64,000 nt of DNA from Poecilobothrus nobilitatus (lineage: Eukaryota; Arthropoda; Insecta; Diptera; Dolichopodidae): the NCBI GenBank assembly GCA_947095535.1, contig OX352773.1, forward strand, positions 267,894,515 to 267,958,514, written 5' to 3'. The notes below the pieces were generated by a model that had not been told where the DNA came from, searched no databases, and worked only from the letters and a program-made list of their open reading frames with translations. Made by a program: the position numbers and the translations under genes. Below are positions 1 to 11,330 of this stretch, in pieces (within the stretch, counting starts at the first letter, position 1; every line of letters begins with the position of its first letter).

Positions 1-66
1 CTACCAAGGGGAAATTCTTGGTGTCTTTGGAAGATTCCCACCTCCCTTAGGAAAAAAAAAAAAAAA
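1..66 (+). mobile_element. 3' end of a tRNA-like retroposon (family A), cut by window edge
   Basis: Bases 1-50 are, with few differences, the reverse complement of 7451-7504. They end in an A-run at 52-66, as expected of a retroposon tail. The piece holds the region that resembles a tRNA B box (around 28-42) and the short spacer before the poly-A. The A-box half would lie upstream of the window. The family is also present at 7447-7545 and 12890-12994, both on the minus strand. The match and A-tail are seen; the SINE class is inferred. Confidence 0.6.
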
Positions 67-3000
67 TATTTTTAATCATAACCAAAATATCGAAATCTTT
101 AAGAAAAAAAAAACTCGATTTAAAACAACACAACAAAATATTTTCTATATGAGGACATAAAGACTAATCAGATATTCAGAAATGTTGTCTTTAGAATAAA
201 TTTTTCTCTTCCTGCAGAATTTTTTTATGTACGCTTCTTATCAACATTTTTACAAAAATTTTTTTAAGAAATGTGTTTTTTTATCCAAACATAAATTCCA
301 TTGTTTTTTATCTTTTATTTATACTTAACATAATTTTACCTTTTCTAAATATAAACATTTAAAATGTTACTTAGAATCTCTGCTCATATTAATTTGATAT
401 TGTTATGACCATTCGATTCAGGTCCATGTATAGATTATAGGTACTTACTTTGCTCTGTAAAGAAAGAAAATTAAAGAAAAAAATTATTAAATGAATTGAT
501 AATCAGATACCTAAAAAATATATAAAATGTGATTTTTATAAAAAAAAAAGAAATATGATAAAAATATATTAAAAACAAAAAGGAGCAATACTGAAGGACA
601 AAAGATAAGAATAAATGTTAAAGTAAAAAAAAAATAATATTTTTCTTTTGTTTATCGTGCAATTCTATTAAAAAAAAAAAAAACAAAAAAAAAACCAAAT
701 ATGAGTTGAATATTAAAAAATGAAATTTGAATCATTAAATTGTAGTTTTGTTTAGTTGTCTGTATCCGTTTTTTTTTAGGTTGTAAAAGTGTATAAGAGT
801 TTTAATTTAATTTAAACATAGTTTTGCATTTTTATTAAGATGATTTAACGATAACTTCTTAGAAATATTTTAGGATTCGGTAAAAGAAGATTTATTTTTA
901 ATATGCTTTTATCAAAATGAACCTCTTTGTGTGTTTTCGCTATCTTGAATATTAAACATCGCTTTTTATGCGGCGAAATCACTCAGATAGTTTCTAAATA
1001 TTCATGTCAAAAGCAATGAGAAAGATTCAAAGATTCTAACCGATACCTACTGTTAGTTGTTATACCATTAAAAGCTAAAACAGGACAAAAAGCACATAAT
1101 ATTAACTATTTTATCATTTATTGCCGCGTTTTAGCAGTTTCTTTAAAAGTCCTTTGAGACTCTTTGTCTCCTTAATCATATATGTCATAACATTAGTTTT
1201 TTCGATTCGATTTGTTGTAGTTGAGCCTGTTTGATGTAGTTAAGTGACTAATTTAAATGAGTTATTTTTGCGTTGGAGCAAAATATTGAATTGGGTTTTT
1301 TTTTTATTTTTCTCTGGCCTAACATCAAATTTTAGATATCATTTGGAAACATTTAAAGCGCGACTAGTTTTTAGTTTTAAAATAATTCAAATTTCTTTGT
1401 ATTACTTTAAAAAATGTGTTGTATAAGTGTTATATTGCGCAATTAATTTACTTAACTCAGTTATTATTTTTCTTAAAAGTAAAAAATGAAAACATATATA
1501 AAAATATGCTTATAGTAAATGCTTGATTTCAGCTTAATTTTAATTTTCTTTTTTTAAGTAATAGGTAAATGATAAAAACCTGAATTTTTAAATATTTTTA
1601 AAAAAAAGATAGACATTTTTTTTTCTCTTTATTTTTATTTTTATTCGATACGATCAGCAAAATAGCGTCAAAAATAATATCACAAAAAAAGAAACCTATC
1701 ATGAAATTTTTTATTTTTTTAATAGTATGCTTTTACATGAGAGGAAGAAAGATACAAAACGCCAACAAAAAAAATTAAAACGCCAACATTCTTTTTTACA
1801 AAAATATAAAGAAACAAAAAATAAATTTGTATTAAATTTGTGTACAGATTTTATTTCCGAACTCAATATTTTAAGATATTTTAAGATATTTTTAAGATAT
1901 AAGATTTTCAAGGAAAATTATTTGAAAAGTTAATAAAAGGAAAATTAAAAATAAACGATGAAAAACGGAAAGGAAAAAAAAAAAAAATTCTTTTAGGGTA
2001 TCAACCTCCACCACACTCTATTTTATGAATATTAATGATTAAAGCATGTGTTTCAACATATTTAGGGATTATTTTTCTTTTATTTTACGATAACATTTTT
2101 TTTTTTTCTGTTACAATATTTATATGTAACGGTAAAATATTTAAAAAAAAATTTTTTTTTTTGGAGGGTGGAATAAAATTTTTATTTTTTTTGTTTATAT
2201 TAAAGATTTTAAGCAGATTTAAAGAGAAAAAAATTTGGCCGTTTAAGTGAAGTTTTTGAGTGAGAAAATTTTTATATAACTTTACACCTAATAAGCAATT
2301 CACTGGCGAATAAAATTGACTTTGTAATCATCAAAATACTAAAAGATTTTAAAGACTTTTTTATAATACCCTTGTAACACTGTTAAAGAAGAATCTTTAA
2401 AAGTGAAATATCTATTGGGTATTAAAGCACGTGTTTGACTTAAACAGTCCCAAATTCTGAAAAAATTCCAGTTATACGTTAAATATGATTTTAAAAGTTT
2501 ATTATAAATTTAAGATTTGTTCAAAAATTAATTAAAACATTTATATCTTATATTGAGTTGCCTCTTAGCTTTGGACGATGAGGAGATTTTTTTTTTTCCC
2601 AAATGTGGTTATAGCTATAGTTTATTTCAAGGTTCAGAAAATGCCTTATACCTTACCTAATAAAGTTATAATTGGCTAATTTGGATAATTTTTTTTTTGT
2701 ATCTGGCTATTTTATTCTTGAACAAATATAATATTTAAACATTATTTTTAGTTCTTTGTTTGAGAGGAATGAAGCAAGTGCTTTAATTTACTATTAATAG
2801 TAAAATGTAGTTATCGTGGACACCCATTAAAAGTTCTATATGATAATGGAGTAAATTATAAAACTTTTCTGATATTTATAATATAAACTGATTAAAATTT
2901 AATTTATTTCAACAAAGTGCCATTTAGATAGTATAAAGAATGCAGTTGAATGCTGCAATTTTTAATACCTATTCAAAACAATATTACCTATAACATTTTA

Positions 3001-3156
3001 AATGTTTGAAAAAAAAAAGTAATCATAAATCATAATATCTTAATATCTTAATTTAAATGTTTTTCATATGAGATGATTAAAAAAGATTTAAAACGATAAT
3101 TTTCATTTTCATTTTACAATTGCACAAAAAAAAAATTTTCTTATGTATTATCTTAT
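67..3156. other. AT-rich non-coding stretch, no gene seen
   Basis: Only short lysine-, phenylalanine- and asparagine-rich frames occur (60-84 codons). Some are open on both strands at once (1711-1933 and 2035-2303), which marks them as composition artefacts. Homopolymer A and T runs are frequent. There is a small local triplication of a TTTAAGATAT-like word near 1870-1902. No splice-flanked exon, tRNA or repeat family was recognised. Confidence 0.6.
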
Positions 3157-3828
3157 TATATCCGAACGAATATATTTCTACAAGTATAATAAATTTTACA
3201 CTACGTTTGTAACACCTTAAAGGAGACGATAGTAAATATGTAGAATTATAATTATGATTAATTGAAAATGTGATCAGTTTATTGTTGAACAAGCTTGTCG
3301 GGGTGTTCAATGAGCTTCCATCAGCTACCATTTAGATGAGAATAACTCGGTATCTAATCAGGCTACATATCTGAAATTTTGTAAAAGGAAGTTAAGGTTT
3401 ATGTCAACGACCTCAGCATATTTGGTTAGTTTAATGCAACAGGTTCGGATAGCTGAAAATATATTATATCTTGAAATCTTGGTATTGGTACTTAAAAAAG
3501 CTAGAAAATATTGTGTAAAAAATATCAAGTTTTATGGCAACAAGTTTTGAAAAATGTGGTTGGTTTGATACAACGGGGTCGAATTTTCTTATATGACAAT
3601 AACGTCAATGTCAATGGGTATTTTAAATTTCGTCAAAAGAAGTTAAGTTTTATACCGAAAACTTCTGCAAAATTCAGTTAGCCTAGAGTAATTGGTACTT
3701 AATTAATTCCGATATCTCAAATTTTTTTAAAGATGATACTATTTTATGGGAGTAATGTACATATTTATTATATTTGTACAGATATCCTAAAGTTAACCCT
3801 GTCAACCTTACACTCTTCCTCGTTTTTG
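3157..3828 (+). mobile_element. Decayed DINE-1-like (Helentron-associated) element
   Basis: This is an old copy of the elements at 48487-49533 and 57684-58456. Matching blocks appear in the same order: the 5' block with 'acgtttgtaacacctt' near 3203, the internal motifs 'gaataactcggtatct' near 3339 and 'aagttttatggcaaca' near 3526, and the 3' end 'cactcttcctcgttttt' at about 3811-3827. The subterminal inverted repeats are mutated beyond easy pairing, and the GTCC microsatellite is lost. There is no coding capacity; the 84-codon minus frame at 3077-3331 crosses the element boundary. Confidence 0.65.
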
Positions 3829-4510
3829 TTTAAAATTTAAATGATTCATAATCTATTAATATTTAATTAGACGTTAAAAAAAAAAAAAAAATTATTTTTG
3901 TTTTTAATTGTTGATAATAAAATTATGGAATAAAAATTTTCAATAAAAGTTTATTTTAAACAAAAAAAAAAAAAGAAAATTATTTGAAAATATAAAGAAA
4001 ATTTATTTTTGTAAACTTTATTACAATAATTCCAAGAACAATTTTTGTTTTATAATAAAATCAATAGATAATTTTTTTTTTTTTTCGATTCTCTAAAATA
4101 ATGAAAATTCTGGGGTTTATTTTATTAATGTTTTTCATTTTTATTTAATTTATAATAAAAATTTTATGATAATTTTCAACAAATTACAAAACAACACTTT
4201 CAAATATATTATAATATTATCTATCTGTTTTTTTTGCTTTTAATTTGATTTTAATTTTATCTAATAATGAATTCTTTTATTACATTTATTTAAAAATATT
4301 GAAATAAAGTGAAATTTTGTAAAACATGTTGTAGTAATTTATAACTAACGTTTATAATTTTTACATTATAATGTTACATTGAATTCTGAGTCTTCTGTTT
4401 TGTTGATTATCTACTTGAGGACATAACAATTTTATGAGCTATCTCTAGTTTTCTTGAAGATTATAACGTATTTATGTGTATTAGTTGGTTTAGTTTAATG
4501 TTCATAAAAA
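3829..4510. other. AT-rich non-coding stretch
   Basis: Poly-A and poly-T runs (for example near 3876 and 4073) and TTTAAT-rich sequence. No open frame of note and no repeat-family match was seen. Confidence 0.55.
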
Positions 4511-4548
4511 TAATGCTTGTGTCAGAAAATAGATGTCGCACAAAATAA
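4511..4548 (+). repeat. Short fragment of dispersed repeat family B
   Basis: The word 'atagatgtcgcacaaa' at 4530-4545, with the preceding 'gcttgtgtcagaaa', matches the 5' block of family B at 59627 ('ttcttgtataaaataatag' then 'atggcgcacaaa') and the reverse complement of 39430-39486. Only about 38 bp are recognisable, so the match is suggestive. Confidence 0.4.
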
Positions 4549-4582
4549 CTTTGTATGTTGTATTTGATTCATAATCCTTTAC

Positions 4583-4789
4583 AATATTGACTATATAGAG
4601 GTCTCGGTGGCCTAGTGGGTAAGACCGTATGAAATACGCTGTAAACACTGAGGTAGTGTGGGATCGAACTCCACACATGTTGTAAGAGTTACTCCCCCTT
4701 ATGACATTTACAGCTACGCCTGAACAGCAAAGGCTGTGTCCACATTTATGTGGCAGAGAAATGCATTAAAAAAAAAATATTGACTATAT
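4583..4789 (+). mobile_element. tRNA-derived SINE with 14-bp target-site duplication
   Basis: The element spans 4597-4775 between two perfect copies of 'aatattgactatat' (4583-4596 and 4776-4789). The 5' head looks like a tRNA. It has an A box 'tggcctagtgg' at about 4608-4618, fitting the Pol III type 2 consensus, and a near-consensus B box 'gatcgaactcc' near 4662. The body is ~80 bp and contains the palindrome 'ccacatttatgtgg' close to its 3' end. It closes with 'gagaaatgcatt' and an A-run. This is the best-preserved of four family members (also 21222-21300, 31438-31626 and 49555-49709). A SINE is non-autonomous and would rely on a partner LINE. It sits alone in AT-rich DNA. The duplication and boxes are seen; present transcription is not shown. 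Confidence 0.9.
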
Positions 4790-7446
4790 GGCCAATAATT
4801 CAACTTTTAGTGGAAAATTGTGTTATAAAACATTGAATTCTAGCTTTATTTAAATTAAAAAAAAAATTGGGAAAGACCTATATAGCTCTTATAAAAGTAA
4901 ATTAGGAGAAAGAAATAATTAATAAAAGTTCCTTATAGTTGAAAAGAAACATTAATTTCAATAATATAGAAAATTTATTTTACCCCAATATTTAAAGGAT
5001 CGAATATTTTTTATGCACATATTTTCAAAAATATTTACAAATTTGTTATTATGTATGTATAGAATACATTTTAGATTTCGAAAATTACAATAGAAATCAG
5101 ATACCTAACATTCTTCATTGTGTTTGTTTTTTTTTTTTTAAATTACAAAATATATAGTGAGAAATATGCCTGTAGGAATTTTGAAAACCGAAAGAAGCCT
5201 TATAAATAAATAAATAAATATTTCATTAGGAAGATCTATAAAAATAGAATATATATTTTTAGAATTGTATTTTATATTTATTTTAGAGTTAGTTATGTTT
5301 GAAGATATGTAAATGTTATAAAAATACGTACACAGTTACACAAAAGAATCACTTAGAAGGCGAAAAAAAAAAATGGAAGATTAGAAAATATGTCAGAGCT
5401 TGTTTCTCAAAGAATGATTACTAATTACAAACTTTCGAACTACCTTTCGCTGAGACGAAATCAAACTCTCATTATTAGAATATCAGAAAATCATGAACCA
5501 AATCATTGAAAGACCTGAAACTGCTATTTCATTATTTCAAAGAATTTTTCATTCAAACACCTTAGAAATTCTTTTAAGAATTTTAATATTATTTCAAAGG
5601 AATTTTATTTCAGAGACATAAAATTGTACACTAATAGAAATCAAAACGGTACATATACATTCAAAAATAAAATAATACTAACAGTAAAAAAGAAATTTAT
5701 TTTGTAATTTAACATGGACACATAGACAGTATCATAATTATTAAAAAAACAAAAAAAAAAAAAACATAAACAAATATTTTCCCATAAAATTATTGTTTAT
5801 CTTTCTCTTATCTATTTTACTTTCTTTTTCACATTCAGATGGGGATAATTATTTTTAACTTTCTTTTGTTCCTTTCCATGAAATATCTTTATAAAATTTT
5901 TGTTGGAAAGTAAAATTTTTAAATGGATTGTGGGTAAAATGTGGCGTTTAACTTTAAGTTTTTCTTTTGGTCTAAAAATAGTTTCAAATAATTATATAAG
6001 TAAATAGCAGTCAAAAAAATTTATTTATATAAAATTGGAACAAGGGTAAAAAAATTTAGGTCAAGACATTTAATAACTTTGGAAGATATTGTTAAGTGTT
6101 ACATTATAGCTTCGTTTGTATTATATCGGTTTACTTTAATGTTATCATATTTTTTTTTATTATGTATTCACAAAAAAAAAAATGTAATTTTGTCTGCCTA
6201 TTTACAAAATTTCTACATCGCTGCAAGAGCTGTAAAATATTGGGATATGAGAGATGAAGCAGTGAATCGATACTTAAAGAGTGGATACAAAATGCTCATA
6301 TTATATGTATTTAAATAAATTTCATAGCAATATTCTGAATTTCGTTATGCCTTTTAAAAGATTTTTTTCATTCATTAACTATTTGGAAATTTAAAATCTT
6401 AGTTTTATATTTGCTTTTAAAACAAAATAACAGATGATGAAATAACAAAAGATGATAATCCGTTTTTATTGTAATAATAATGGAAAAAGGTTTAAGAAAT
6501 GTAATCATATTAATAATAAACTTTAAAAAATAATGTGACAAAAAAAAAAAGTATGACGAAACACTATTTTTAGCTTATATTTTTTTTTTGAACATAACTT
6601 TCCTATTCACTTTTTGAACGGTTCTTTTCGTCAAAACTTTGAATGCTTTCTGCTATTGCGTAGCATATTTTAAGGCGTTAGATGAAAAAAACAGAAGTTT
6701 CCTATATTAATTGCTAATAGAAAGATACAAATGTTTCGATTATCTTAATATTCACTGCTTTCGCCAGATTAGGTAACTAATTCTCGAATTTATTTTCTTT
6801 CGGATAACACAAAATTTGATTTAATTTGCTTTAAGAAAATTCAGTTTTGTGATTCAAAATAAAAAATGTATTATATTAATAATATATATATATTACATTA
6901 TGTATTACATTAAAAATTAATAAAACCATTTAATTCGTTACAAACGAAATTAATTAGATTGAAATTTTGTGAAAAAATTTAAAAATAAAAATATTCTATT
7001 GCTTTTAATAACTTATTTAATAGTCTACTTAAAAATTATATCACTTTGAACTTCATTTAAACTAATACTTCTAAACTAATTTTCTTATTTCTTTATTTTT
7101 CCTGAAAATCTGATAAAAAGCACGTACACCATATTTTAATAAATAAAAATTAAATTGATGGTCACTCCAACTATAAATTAAATATTTTTATTCTTTTACT
7201 TTTCTATATTGAAATAAAACATGAAAATTGTTCCGGATTTACATTTTAATTAGTAATTCACATTAATTAATAATAATACAGGCCAAAAATAATAAATTTT
7301 TGAAAAAAAAAACGTATATTTATAATTAAATTATTTAATTCAAAGTAAAAAGCACTAAAAATATATTTTTTTTGTATTGAATGTAATTGAAGCGGAAGTA
7401 ATTGTTTTCATATATTATATGGTAAATGGAGAATGAATATATTTAT
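4790..7446. other. AT-rich non-coding stretch with one unexplained less biased patch
   Basis: This is mostly low-complexity AT sequence, with a TAAA microsatellite at about 5201-5222. A 79-codon frame at 6079-6318 contains a less AT-biased patch (about 6205-6290) whose peptide includes 'AARAVKYWDMRDEAVNRYL'. I do not recognise it, it lacks clear splice or promoter context, and its N-terminal half is an AT-rich hydrophobic artefact. A decayed coding remnant is possible. Confidence 0.45.
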
Positions 7447-7545
7447 TTTTTTTTCTAAAAGAGGTGGGAATCTTCCAAAGACATCAAGAATTTCCCCTTA
7501 GTAGGATCAGATTCTTACTGACTAAACCCACCTTCCTCTTAAACC
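7447..7545 (-). mobile_element. tRNA-like retroposon end (family A)
   Basis: Read on the minus strand, this carries an A-box-like 'gggtttagtcag' (complement of about 7519-7530) and a B-box-like segment ending 'gaagattcccacctc' (complement of 7461-7475). It then has a short spacer and an A-run, seen as T-run 7447-7454 on the plus strand. Bases 7451-7504 match the window start in inverted orientation. The similarity to 8430-8620 runs on past the A box to about 7690, so the tRNA-like part may be the 3' domain of a longer element rather than a classical SINE head. Confidence 0.6.
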
Positions 7546-7690
7546 ACTTCAAAATAATGGCATGGTGCCCGTATCTGCTAATCGCAGAATATTGACTAGG
7601 GAGTAGGGATAGGAAAGGATTGGTCAATAATATGCGGAAACATTAAATTGGAAGTGGAACTGTAAGGAAACAATGAGTCCTTCTATTATT
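7546..7690 (-). repeat. Upstream arm of family A, shared with 8430-8620
   Basis: Segments such as 'gcagaatattgactaggga' (about 7584), followed by a 'gggatagg...attaaattggaagtgga' stretch, are recognisable in the same order near 8517-8590 ('gcagtatattggccatgg', 'cattgaattggatgtga'). The two copies are strongly diverged. No coding frame was found. Confidence 0.5.
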
Positions 7691-7729
7691 ATTACTATTT
7701 TGCTATTCTGCTATTATTATTACAGTTAG

Positions 7730-7990
7730 AATAACCATCAACAGTTAAAACATACAGTAGTATATAACACTCTCCCGCATTAGGTAATAATTGAAGGCAA
7801 CCCTACTGTTACTGTAGCAGCTACTGTTATTGGTATTAGTATTAGTTATTAATATTATTATTATTTACTACAGAGTCGAGAGCTCTCAGTGGATTACGAC
7901 ATGCGGTAGTATATAATACCTTCCTGCATGATGTAACCAAAGATAGCTCCACTGTACCAGCTATTATTATTATTATTATTATTAATTATA
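7730..7990. repeat. Degenerate tandem duplication, ~148-bp period, with ATT microsatellite
   Basis: A 'gtagtatataa' block followed by a C-rich segment and 'tgtagcagctactg' begins at 7758. It recurs as 'gtagtatataa' at 7906 followed by 'ctgtaccagctatt'. Each unit runs into an ATT repeat, the second at 7962-7984. The duplication lies between the family A arm and the tRNA-like sequence at 8030-8092, so it may belong to one composite element in minus orientation. Confidence 0.6.
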
Positions 7991-8029
7991 CTATATAAAA
8001 TTACTATATAATTTGTTTAGTTATATAAG

Positions 8030-8092
8030 CGTTTGAACCCAAGACCCACCGATTGAAAGGATGGCGACTTAACCACTATGCCATGAGTCAGA
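8030..8092 (-). repeat. tRNA-like sequence, probably the head of a SINE
   Basis: On the minus strand it reads A box 'tggcatagtggttaag' (complement of 8068-8083) and B box 'gggttcaaac' (complement of 8031-8040), about tRNA-spaced. A loop 'ctttcaa' between them is compatible with a Glu-type TTC anticodon. I could not form a good acceptor stem or anticodon stem, so this looks like a SINE head or decayed tRNA rather than a functional tRNA gene. Confidence 0.5.
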
Positions 8093-8429
8093 TGATAATA
8101 TATAATAATAATTCTTAATGTTTCGGTTTCAGTTTTTTAAAATTTTGAAGCATTCTTTCTTTCTTTTCAGCATAAACATTTTCTTGAAACCTGAAAGAAT
8201 TAGAAGTTATGTTACTTTGAATTTAAAATAAAATTTATATTTTTAATGTTTTCGAAGTATTTTTTATTTAAAAACGAAAATCTTTAATTCAGTTTTGCTC
8301 TTCTGATTTTTAGTAATAATTTTTCAAAAAGTTAAATTTTAAGAATCAAAACTTGTAATAACATTTTTACTTTATGTTAACATTAATTCGGTTTCTGTTT
8401 TTTTCAAATAAAGAGTTAATTAGCTTTTT

Positions 8430-8620
8430 AGGGATTAGGGATTTCCGTCTGAAATTCTGACTGACTACCCCTTCTCCTTTAGCCAATATAATAAGGTGAA
8501 ACCTCTAACTAATAACGCAGTATATTGGCCATGGACTATATAGGGATTGAAAAGAATAGGGCACGCATGTGTCAACATTGAATTGGATGTGATACAATAA
8601 GATTCTTACTGTATGGTTTT
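8430..8620 (-). repeat. Second diverged copy of the family A upstream arm
   Basis: Similar in block order to 7490-7690, including 'ctgactgactaccccttctc' against 'ttactgactaaacccacctt'. Orientation matches the 7.5 kb copy. The tRNA-like end and A-tail are not preserved here. Confidence 0.45.
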
Positions 8621-10781
8621 TCCTTAGAAGAGAATCACCTGTAAAATATATCAGCCACACTTTTTGGTTGACTGAATATACGTAGTTGATTTTTTAAGTT
8701 TCAACAAGTCACTCTTGACTTGTATTGTCTAATACATTTATATACGCTCATATATGAAATAGTCATAAAACTGCAACTTATTTCGTCTAAGAATTTAAAA
8801 GTAAGAGGAAAGAGTAAAAGAAACTGTAAAAGAAAGAGGAATTTAAAATAAAAAAAAAACTATAATCAGTTTTTGCTTTCCTTAGCTTTCTAATTTATAT
8901 GAATTTAATTTAATTGTAATGAAGGAAATTATATTTATAGTTTTTCATTTCGTTTTATAAAATATTATTTGTTACAATGAAGCATTGTGTTATCAAAATT
9001 ATCTCATCAAAACTTAATCATTTTTACATTTTCATTTATAATTATATGACGGAAGGATAGGGAAATAGGTGGTGATTTTTCTTTTTTATAAATTACAAAT
9101 TAAAACATAACCTAGAAAATAAAATTTTTTACCTAAAAAAACATAACTTTATTTTAATTCTAATACAAAATAATTTCCAAAAGTGATAATAACGGTTAAC
9201 AGCACATAAAAAATTATAACCTTGAAATTTTTTTTTTTTTTTTTGTTTTTGAATAAATTTTTATTTATATTAAAAAATTTTAGTTTCAATAGTTTTCAGT
9301 CAAATTTTAATTTTTCTTTTTTTTAGGTCTATAACAACATCCGTTTTTTCGCCCATTTCCTTCCATTTAATCTAATGCCCTTGAAACTCAAAAATTATAT
9401 AGCATGCCAGATCTACAAAATCAATAATAAAAATTTCAATACTTACTATAAAAAATTTACTACAACAATGAAAAACATTGTGTTCCACTACATAATGAGT
9501 CATTTAGTTGATCTAATCTGACATTTCATTTACATATATAACATGTAATTTCTATAGAAGAAAAAGTACAGTATGAATTAAAGCTCAATTAACCAATGAT
9601 AAAATAAGAAAGTATTAAATACTTTTATAATTAAATATAACGGTAAATATACATATTTCATTTCCTGGCGTTTTCTTTTAAGAGTCAGTTATGTTGCACT
9701 GATACGTCAAAATTTAACTATAATTTTTCTTAGTTGGTAATCCAAAATACGAAATTTGAATATTTTAATTTAAACCGTTAATTCATGTATAGGCACATGA
9801 GCTATATGTTTGGAACCTATGCTCCGACCTGTACTAAAAATTGTTTGTTAATTTAATTTTCCATTTTAACAACTACATGTTGTTTCGTTTTGGTTTTATA
9901 TTATATCCTTGAAAATCTTATCTTCTGTACTGAAATAATAGTTTCCGTTTTATTATCCTTATAGTGTTGTAACTATTTTTTTTTTTCCTTTTTTTATTTT
10001 ATTAACTTTCAAAATTTGTTCATTTGAAATTCGAGAATAACTACGAAAATTATTATATCTAATAATGACGATGTCGAAAAAATAAAAAATCAAAAAAAAC
10101 TGAAGGTAACAAATAAAAAGCACATTATTCGTTTCTAGAATTCTCCTCCTGAAAAATCGTTAAAAATAAACGAAATATAAATGAAGAAAATAAAATTAAC
10201 TTATTTTTTTTGTTAATAGTCCGGAAGTGCCTACAATCAAAAAATGATTATGACTGTTAGTCATTTTGATACTATTTCTTTGTTTTTTTTTTTTTTCTTT
10301 TGTAAAAATAAAAGAAAATACTAAAAATAATTTTTTTTGGCATGTTAAATATAATGAATTGGTTTTATTTCTATAAAACAATATAAAAAACCAACAAAAT
10401 CACTATACTAATTGTTCAGCTAAAGTAAAAATAGTATTTGTATCTTTAGATAATTATGTTACATAACTTTCCTTTTTAATTAATTATATTAAGCCTTAAA
10501 AATTTTAATTTTATTCAACTTAGTTGAACTTCGTAAATAAAAATTGAGGGATCTGAATAACTATATAGTTAATTATAGTTTAGGTTTTAGAGAACATTTG
10601 CTTTTAGTGATTTCTTTTATTGTTTATATTATCTTGCAGTTAATTCTTCAAAGGTTTTCCTAAAGATATTAAGAAATTAAGGATCTCTTTGATATTTGAG
10701 CTTTCACTTAAAACCCACTTCCATTCACAAAAAGTAGAACGTAATAATCAACCAATTTCAATGAAAGAAATAAAAGCTTAA
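8621..10781. other. AT-rich non-coding stretch
   Basis: Long T-runs (for example 9230-9244, 9967-9987 and 10286-10297) and AT-rich unique sequence. The 61-codon minus frame at 10196-10381 is lysine/asparagine-rich and lacks any recognisable domain. No RNA gene or repeat family was seen. Confidence 0.55.
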
Positions 10782-11143
10782 AATATCAACGAACCCAGTA
10801 TTACATCAAAGCTCACTCTACTCAACCATCTCCGTACAATTGCACCATCGACCTTATTTTATAAATATCTTGTAGGGATAATTGCCTGTTGTAAAGAAAT
10901 AAAACAGTTAATACCTCCACTCAAAGTTTTTCAACACGAAACAAGAAGTGCGAAAAATGATCGCCCCTACAATGTAGAACTACTAAGATAAAACAAGTTA
11001 TGGAAACAAACAGTTTATGGAAATTGTTGGACAAGTTATGGAAACAAATTATGGAAAACATGCCGCAGTTATTTAATCAGATGGAATCGCATGTGCTTCC
11101 GAAAATTGGTATCATATATGTATATATGTATTAGTAAAGTTTA
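10782..11143 (+). pseudogene. Remnant of LINE reverse transcriptase C-terminal region
   Basis: A 69-codon stop-free frame (10782-10988), open at both ends and with no start codon needed, continues after one in-frame stop to about 11142. Its peptide includes 'PLKVFQHETRSAKNDRPYNV' and, after the stop, 'NKLWKQTV' and 'SYGNKLWKT'. The pattern of a His/Tyr-x-x-Thr-Arg motif, then a basic stretch, then Lys-Leu-Trp resembles the region after the reverse transcriptase in many jockey/CR1-type LINEs ('TR..N......R........KLWN.LP'). The composition is clearly less AT-driven than its surroundings. Family C (11165-11330) follows at once and might be its 3'UTR or a separate insertion. The assignment comes from motif memory only and is tentative. 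It could be another mobile-element protein. Confidence 0.4.
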
Positions 11144-11164
11144 GAAGAATATTAAGATTTTCTT

Positions 11165-11330
11165 TACAATGTTCCTCCAAATATTCTTACACATCCTACA
11201 TACTCCTAAACGATCCATACCTTTACCCTAGAATGCTTTCTACATTCTTATCCAATAAGCCAAACTTTACATTTGCATTAAAGGTCTCAACCTAAAAATT
11301 GGTATAAAAAGCGGTTTGATCTGAAATCTG
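11165..11330 (+). repeat. Dispersed repeat family C, copy 1
   Basis: A C-rich run is followed by 'ccaaactttacatttgcatt', 'aaaggt', a short spacer and 'aaaattggtataaaaagcgg'. The same order occurs at 34800-34895 and 52075-52235. The blocks 'ccaaact...' and '...agtttggt' of the other copies can pair as an inverted repeat, suggesting a hairpin or element end. No coding frame. Confidence 0.55.

Noticed and set aside
6079..6318. 79-codon frame with a mixed C-terminal half
   Set aside because: Not recognised, no exon signals checked convincingly, and the N-terminal half is AT-driven; kept only as a note.
8030..8092. tRNA-Glu gene on the minus strand
   Set aside because: Only the loop and boxes fit; stems are broken and the context is repetitive.
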